A DNA stretch of 18,169 nucleotides from CALHVX01 sp964640725. Lineage in GTDB: Bacteria > Pseudomonadota > Gammaproteobacteria > Pseudomonadales > Azotimanducaceae. Shown here in pieces: positions 15,207-18,169 of this stretch. Numbering within the stretch: the first letter of the stretch is position 1; every line of letters starts with the position of its first letter. The stretch covers positions 1 through 18,169 of the forward strand of contig CAZXIJ010000049.1 in NCBI GenBank assembly GCA_964640725.1, written 5' to 3'. The notes under the pieces are model-generated. The model did no database searches and was not told the origin of the DNA. It was given only the letters and a program-made list of their open reading frames with translations. The translations under genes were made by a program, and so were the position numbers.

Positions 15207-15341
15207 GGTGCTCTCCCCTTCCCGCACAGAATGCCAGAGACGCCCGCCGCCGGCGATGGCCGGCACGCTCGGGTAAACTGTCGCTCCCGACATTCACCGG
15301 CGCCCGGCCTCATGCGCGGCGCAAACCCAGAGGAACACATT

Positions 15342-16511
15342 ATGGAAGACGTCTACATCGTTGCTGCCGGTCGCAGCGCTATCGGCAAACGCGGCAAGGG
15401 CCTTGCGGGCATGAAGCCGGCGGAGCTGCTGGCCGCTGTTCAGAAAGGCGTGCTGGACCAGGCCGGTGTTGACCCGGCGCAGGTGGGCCAGGTCGTTGGC
15501 GGCTGTGTCTCGCAGATCAACGAGCAGTCCTTCAACGTCTCCCGTATCGCCTGGCTGTCCAACGGCTATCCGGAAGAAGTCGCTGCGACAACCGTAGACG
15601 CCCAGTGCGGCTCCAGTCAGCAGGCCACCTCTATGGGCGCGGCCATGATCGCCTCAGGCATGGAAGACGTGGTCATGACCTGCGGCGTCGAAATGATGTC
15701 TCGGGTGCCGCTGGGCTCGAACATGAAAGATGCCGCCCCCATGGGCGACCAGTACATGAGCCACTACCAGCCGACCAGCCAGTTTCAGGGCGCGGCCATG
15801 ATCGCCGAGGAGTATCAGATCACCCGCGCGGACACGGACGCCTTTGGCCTGAAGAGCCAAGCGAACGCCGCTCGCGCCTGGGAAGAGAACCGCTTCGATC
15901 GCGAGATCATTCCCATCACCGCGCCGGTGCTCGACGAAAAGTACCAGCCGACGGCCGAGACCCGAGTTATCGACCGCGACGAGGGCCTGCGCGCCACTAC
16001 GATCGAAGGGCTGCAGAAGCTTGAGCCGGTGCCGGGCCAGGACGTGCACACGGCCGGCTCCAGCTCTCAGGTGTCGGACGGCGCAGCCGTCGTGCTCATG
16101 GCCAGCAAGGCCGCCTGTGAGCGGCTGGGACTCAAGCCCCGGGCGCGCATCGCCGCGACCACCCTGGTGGGCGTTGACCCGGTGACCATGCTGAAAGGCC
16201 CCATCCCTGCCAGCCGGAAGGTGCTCGACCAGACCGGCCTGAGCGTGGACGACATCGACGTGTTCGAGGTCAACGAAGCCTTCGCGAGCGTGGTGCTGGC
16301 CTGGCAGAAAGACCTGAACCCGAACCCGGATCGGGTGAACCCGAACGGCGGTGCCATTGCGCTCGGCCACCCCACCGGCTCGACCGGGGCACGCCTGATC
16401 ACCACGGCGCTGCACGAGCTGGAGCGCAGCGGTGGCCGCTACGGGCTGATCGCCATGTGTTGTGGTGGCGGCCTCGGCACCGGCACGATCATCGAGCGAG
16501 TGGACGGCTAG
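15342..16511 (+). CDS. Thiolase family acetyl-CoA acyltransferase
   Basis: This 389-residue thiolase cleaves a 3-ketoacyl-CoA with CoA to give acetyl-CoA (or propionyl-CoA) and a shorter acyl-CoA, or runs in reverse. The acyl-accepting Cys89 is in VDAQCGSSQQA, NEAF is at 311-314, the catalytic His343 is in GGAIALGHPTGSTGAR, and the acid/base Cys373 is in MCCGGGLGTG. Length is normal for the family and the catalytic set is complete, so it should be active. The ATG at 15342 follows AGAGGAA (15328-15334 region) with about 8 bases spacing and begins with the family-typical MEDVYIVAAGRSAIG. It is divergent from the TIM-barrel/crotonase/MaoC operon, with which it likely shares a pathway. Its stop shares the palindrome CTAG with the stop of the convergent HAD gene. 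Confidence 0.95.
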   Translation: MEDVYIVAAGRSAIGKRGKGLAGMKPAELLAAVQKGVLDQAGVDPAQVGQVVGGCVSQINEQSFNVSRIAWLSNGYPEEVAATTVDAQCGSSQQATSMGAAMIASGMEDVVMTCGVEMMSRVPLGSNMKDAAPMGDQYMSHYQPTSQFQGAAMIAEEYQITRADTDAFGLKSQANAARAWEENRFDREIIPITAPVLDEKYQPTAETRVIDRDEGLRATTIEGLQKLEPVPGQDVHTAGSSSQVSDGAAVVLMASKAACERLGLKPRARIAATTLVGVDPVTMLKGPIPASRKVLDQTGLSVDDIDVFEVNEAFASVVLAWQKDLNPNPDRVNPNGGAIALGHPTGSTGARLITTALHELERSGGRYGLIAMCCGGGLGTGTIIERVDG

Positions 16512-17113
16512 GCGACAGGCAATCCGAGGCCGTCGAGCGTCTGCACCAGGCGCTCGATACTGCCTGGACGCGTATCTGGCAGGTGAGCGACCTGCCAGCC
16601 CTGGGCCTGCGCTTCACGCAGGTTGGGCAGGGAATCATCAATGAACAGGCAGTCGGAACCTGCGAGGCCGCAGCGTTCGGTGAAGTACCGGTAAATCTGC
16701 GGATCAGGCTTATTCACCTTGGCTTCAAAGGAGAACACTCGCTCAGTGGGCAGCCGCAAGAAGTCGTGCCTTGCCATCAGGGCAGCACTCACGTAATCCG
16801 GCATGTTGGACAGCACAAAAATCGGCGTATCCGCCGCGTGCAGCTGTCGCAGCAAATCAACCACCGGCTCGACAGGTTCAAGAGAGTGCGGCATCGCGTC
16901 CAGCAGCCGCCGCAGGCGTTCAACATCCAGCGATAACGCTGCGGCGGTTTCTCGCTCGTACTGCGCCCGGGTATCCAGACCGGCGTCCAGTCGATACCAG
17001 CGCTCGTGTTTGAACAGCGGTTGCGCCAGGGACAGGTCCCACCCCTGCTGCGCCAGCAAGCGCGCCGGCGACCAGTCCAGCAGCACGCCGCCGATATCAA
17101 ACACCACATTCAC
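16508..17113 (-). CDS. HAD-superfamily hydrolase, YihX-like phosphatase
   Basis: This 201-residue cytosolic protein starts with motif I as VVFDIGGVLLDW, where D6 is the nucleophile and the usual second Asp is replaced by Gly, as in YihX-type and related subfamily IA proteins (FDLGGVL/FDLGNV). Motif II is FVLSNM, the motif III lysine is in KVNKPDPQIY and motif IV is CLFIDDSLPNLREAQAQGW. A helical cap lies in between. Likely a small-molecule phosphatase, for example on a sugar phosphate, but the substrate is not decided. The start is GTG at 17113, chosen because GGAGG (17126-17122) is 8 bases upstream and motif I must sit at the very N-terminus; the long open frame upstream runs through the divergent MAPEG gene and is not coding. 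Convergent with the thiolase through the shared CTAG stop. Confidence 0.9.
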   Translation of the reverse strand: MNVVFDIGGVLLDWSPARLLAQQGWDLSLAQPLFKHERWYRLDAGLDTRAQYERETAAALSLDVERLRRLLDAMPHSLEPVEPVVDLLRQLHAADTPIFVLSNMPDYVSAALMARHDFLRLPTERVFSFEAKVNKPDPQIYRYFTERCGLAGSDCLFIDDSLPNLREAQAQGWQVAHLPDTRPGSIERLVQTLDGLGLPVA

Positions 17114-17200
17114 CCTGATTGCCTCCGCACGAGAAGAAGGAAAGTTGTTGCCCGGCAGTCTCCGTGCTTTGATCGCAAAAATGAAGAAGGAATACGACTC

Positions 17201-17587
17201 ATGACGACCCTGCTCTGGACCCTCGCCATCGCCGCCTTCCTGCCCATCGTCTGGGGCATGTGGGGCGGCTCGTTTCGGGCCAAGGATCCGGCGGGGTTCG
17301 ACAACAATCTGCCCCGGCGCCAGGCAGCCACGCTGACGGGGCTGGCCGAACGGCTTTACGGCGCTCAGGCAAACGCCTGGGAAGCGCTTGCCATGTTCAC
17401 GCCTTGCGCGCTGATCGCGCATGTGACCGGGGCGGATGCAGGGGCTGCGGGTACCGCGGGTATCGTCTTTATCGTCGCGCGGGTGTTGCACGGAGTGGCG
17501 TACGCCATGGATCAGGCGACGCTGCGATCGTTGATCTGGTTTGCGGGGGTTGGGGCGTGTGTTTGGCTGTTGGTGCTGTCGGCGTGA
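17201..17587 (+). CDS. MAPEG family membrane protein
   Basis: This is a 128-residue protein with four hydrophobic helices (about 3-20, 55-76, 82-102 and 108-127) and the MAPEG-type segment RRQAATLTGLAERLYGAQANAWEALAMF, where the helix-2 motif A.NAWEAL is typical of bacterial members. Eukaryotic MAPEG proteins are membrane glutathione transferases and eicosanoid enzymes; bacterial ones mostly lack known substrates. The ATG at 17201 follows AAGGAA with about 8 bases spacing. It is divergent from the HAD gene (87 bases). Its stop is only 5 bases before the tRNA-Met-like fragment, so the apparent insertion begins right behind the gene without damaging it. Confidence 0.88.
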   Translation: MTTLLWTLAIAAFLPIVWGMWGGSFRAKDPAGFDNNLPRRQAATLTGLAERLYGAQANAWEALAMFTPCALIAHVTGADAGAAGTAGIVFIVARVLHGVAYAMDQATLRSLIWFAGVGACVWLLVLSA

Positions 17588-17592
17588 TGACT

Positions 17593-17640
17593 GCATTCAT
17601 AATGCTGAGGTCGGTGGTTCAAGTCCACCCGTAGCTACCA
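17593..17640 (+). pseudogene. 3' half of a tRNA-Met(CAT), likely attachment-site core
   Basis: Bases fit tRNA numbering from inside the anticodon stem to the end. The anticodon loop is TTCATAA (17596-17602) with anticodon CAT at 17598-17600, the 3' anticodon stem strand is TGCTG, and the variable loop is AGGTC. The T-arm is GGTGG/TTCAAGT/CCACC (17613-17629), the 3' acceptor strand CGTAGCT, then A and CCA (17638-17640). The expected 5' anticodon strand would be CAGCA, but the sequence has CTGCA, and no acceptor 5' strand or D-arm can be found upstream, where the MAPEG gene ends. It is therefore a partial copy, of the kind left at attachment sites of tyrosine recombinases that use tRNA genes. 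The acceptor sequence fits elongator tRNA-Met better than tRNA-Ile2. Confidence 0.8.
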
Positions 17641-17685
17641 TCAAATCAATAGGTTAGCTCAACCCACAGCCTTCTAAGCAATAGC

Positions 17686-17707
17686 GGTAGCACACTGGTA
17701 GCACACT
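17686..17707 (+). repeat. Two perfect tandem copies of GGTAGCACACT
   Basis: Copies at 17686-17696 and 17697-17707 are identical and adjacent. They lie 45 bases beyond the tRNA-like core and just upstream of the first small gene. Short direct repeats beside an attachment core are what arm-type integrase binding sites look like in lambda-like systems. This role is inferred from position. Confidence 0.75.
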
Positions 17708-17729
17708 TCGTGTTGACCAAGGAGCCGCT

Positions 17730-17966
17730 ATGACGAACCAAGTAAGTACCCCTCGAGAGCAGTGGAAACAGCTCTACCTCTCATCCTCCCCGAAACGCCA
17801 GGAGCAGCTAGATCGTCTAGCCAATGCCTTGGCTGCAGGACATGCCAAAAGCCTCTCTGAGTGTTCTGACGAGGAACTGGAAGCTCAGTTCCTGGACGCT
17901 CTATCCAAGATGGACTCTGAACAGGCTCGGGCAGTCCGAGTGCTTTTCCATGGGGTCGCGAAATGA
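17730..17966 (+). CDS. Small protein of unknown function in putative mobile element
   Basis: This 78-residue hydrophilic protein is predicted to be mostly helical (REQWKQLYLSSSPKRQEQLDRLANALAAGHAK..., then an acidic helix SDEELEAQFLDALSKMDSEQARAV). I recognise no domain. A strong AAGGAG (17719-17724) lies 5 bases before the ATG, better than most chromosomal genes in this window. Its TGA overlaps the ATG of the next gene (ATGA), so the two are translationally coupled. No transmembrane helix or signal peptide. Possibly an accessory or regulatory protein at the edge of a phage-like element, but nothing in the sequence fixes the role. Confidence 0.72.
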   Translation: MTNQVSTPREQWKQLYLSSSPKRQEQLDRLANALAAGHAKSLSECSDEELEAQFLDALSKMDSEQARAVRVLFHGVAK

Positions 17967-18088
17967 CCCCAGAAACTCGCAAGGACCTCGAAACAGCGTT
18001 CCGCAGGTTAACGCCCCTGCAGCGAGAAGCCCTGTACCGCCTGGTGAGATCCATGAACGAGGCCAGAACGGCCAAGGAGGCCAAATGA
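17963..18088 (+). CDS. Very small protein (41 aa) of unknown function, coupled to its neighbours
   Basis: The frame begins at the ATGA overlap with the preceding gene and ends in another ATGA overlap with the next. The product, starting MTPETRKDLETAFRRLTP, is basic, helical and continues LQREALYRLVRSMNEARTAKEAK. It looks like a short helix-loop-helix with the LTPLQREALYRLV segment, but this is too short to name. Two successive 4-base overlaps in one direction are good evidence that it is real in spite of its size. No separate Shine-Dalgarno is needed for a coupled start. Confidence 0.6.
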   Translation: MTPETRKDLETAFRRLTPLQREALYRLVRSMNEARTAKEAK

Positions 18089-18169
18089 ACCAGAACCCAT
18101 TTGTCCAAGAGGACGACCATGAGGGAACTATCGGCGCTGTCCGATCGGCTCTACAACTGCTCATGAAAC
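18085..18169 (+). CDS. Partial small gene running off the window end
   Basis: The ATG at 18085 overlaps the preceding stop (ATGA) and has AAGGAGG (18074-18080) 4 bases upstream, the strongest ribosome site of the three. Twenty-eight codons are visible, starting MNQNPFVQEDDHEGTIGAVR and continuing SALQLLMK, with no stop before the window ends. The protein is hydrophilic with an amphipathic helix at the visible end. Nothing recognisable; incomplete at its 3' end. Confidence 0.6.
   Translation, partial: MNQNPFVQEDDHEGTIGAVRSALQLLMK

Larger units (their letters stand above)
17593..18169 (+). mobile_element. Probable left end of a tRNA-Met-targeting integrated element, truncated by the window
   Basis: The segment combines a tRNA 3'-half core, a perfect tandem 11-bp repeat about 45-65 bases beyond it, and then three tiny ATGA-coupled genes with strong ribosome sites. 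GC content and codon choice are visibly less GC-biased than in the genes to the left. No integrase is visible, since the element would continue past 18169. The assignment is by architecture only; the small proteins are not recognised. An assembly misjoin across the tRNA-like core is the main alternative. Confidence 0.55.

Noticed and set aside
15248..15263. GCCGGC-GATG-GCCGGC hairpin in the TIM-barrel/thiolase divergent region
   Set aside because: GCCGGC is self-complementary and frequent in such GC-rich sequence. No regulatory family fits it.
17145..17173. TTGTTG-17 bp-TTTGAT as a promoter for the MAPEG gene
   Set aside because: Only three and four of six matches. Expected by chance in this stretch.
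17181..17204. Seven-codon leader-like frame (MKKEYDS) whose stop overlaps the MAPEG ATG
   Set aside because: The AAGGAA inside it is better explained as the MAPEG ribosome site. No attenuator structure or codon pattern supports a leader peptide.
17593..17640. A complete tRNA-Met gene overlapping the end of the MAPEG gene
   Set aside because: Upstream sequence gives no D-arm, the 5' acceptor strand would mismatch the CGTAGCT strand, and the anticodon stem has a T-T mismatch.

Overview
The window looks like a contig or scaffold from a high-GC gammaproteobacterium. It contains a 100-N placeholder, so it is probably a draft or metagenome-assembled genome. The placement rests on the E. coli-like long form of QueF, the haem-type Bfr with an E. 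coli-like Bfd, and proteobacterial gene families throughout. I cannot assign a genus from sequence alone. Nearly all of the window is densely packed chromosomal metabolic sequence. Only the last ~580 bases look foreign.

Layout. (1) 1-2000: a minus-strand tRNA-Ser(GGA), a plus-strand single-pass membrane protein with a low-complexity acidic/Ala-rich tail, and queF (queuosine/preQ0 reductase) on the minus strand with a readable sigma70-type promoter. (2) 2040-7753: a plus-strand run of five genes' worth of sequence holding four genes. These are an AGCS-type Na+/alanine symporter, a metallophosphoesterase, a fused circularly permuted ATP-grasp/alpha-E protein with no canonical start codon where its homology begins, and a transglutaminase-like protease homologue. 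The last two form the known predicted peptide-ligase/transglutaminase gene pair. (3) 7772-11591: a minus-strand operon for a lipoprotein-anchored methyltransferase, a TAXI-type TRAP solute-binding protein and a fused TRAP permease. (4) 11641-13145: mobA (molybdenum cofactor guanylylation), then the divergent iron-storage pair bfr/bfd. The bfr/bfd intergenic region is AT-rich and has Fur-box-like palindromes, one of them sitting exactly between the -35 and -10 of the bfd promoter. (5) 13173-16511: an acyl-CoA catabolism neighbourhood. A minus-strand operon encodes a TIM-barrel isomerase-like protein, an enoyl-CoA hydratase (interrupted by the N gap) and a MaoC hydratase. A thiolase is divergent from it. 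(6) 16508-17587: a HAD hydrolase and a divergent MAPEG-family membrane protein.

(7) 17588-18169 is the accessory part. Immediately after the MAPEG stop codon lies a 48-bp fragment matching the 3' half of a tRNA-Met(CAT), starting in the anticodon stem and running through the encoded CCA, with no 5' half. Next comes a perfect tandem 11-bp repeat. Then three very short genes are coupled by ATGA overlaps, each with a strong Shine-Dalgarno where one can be judged, and base composition is visibly lower in GC. The best reading is the left end of an integrated tRNA-targeting element that continues beyond the window. The order (chromosome, then tRNA 3' half, then element) suggests integration at a non-tRNA secondary site, or later loss of the tRNA 5' half. 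No clearly novel defence or metabolic system is complete inside the window. This junction and the unusual start of the ATP-grasp gene are the points most worth following.
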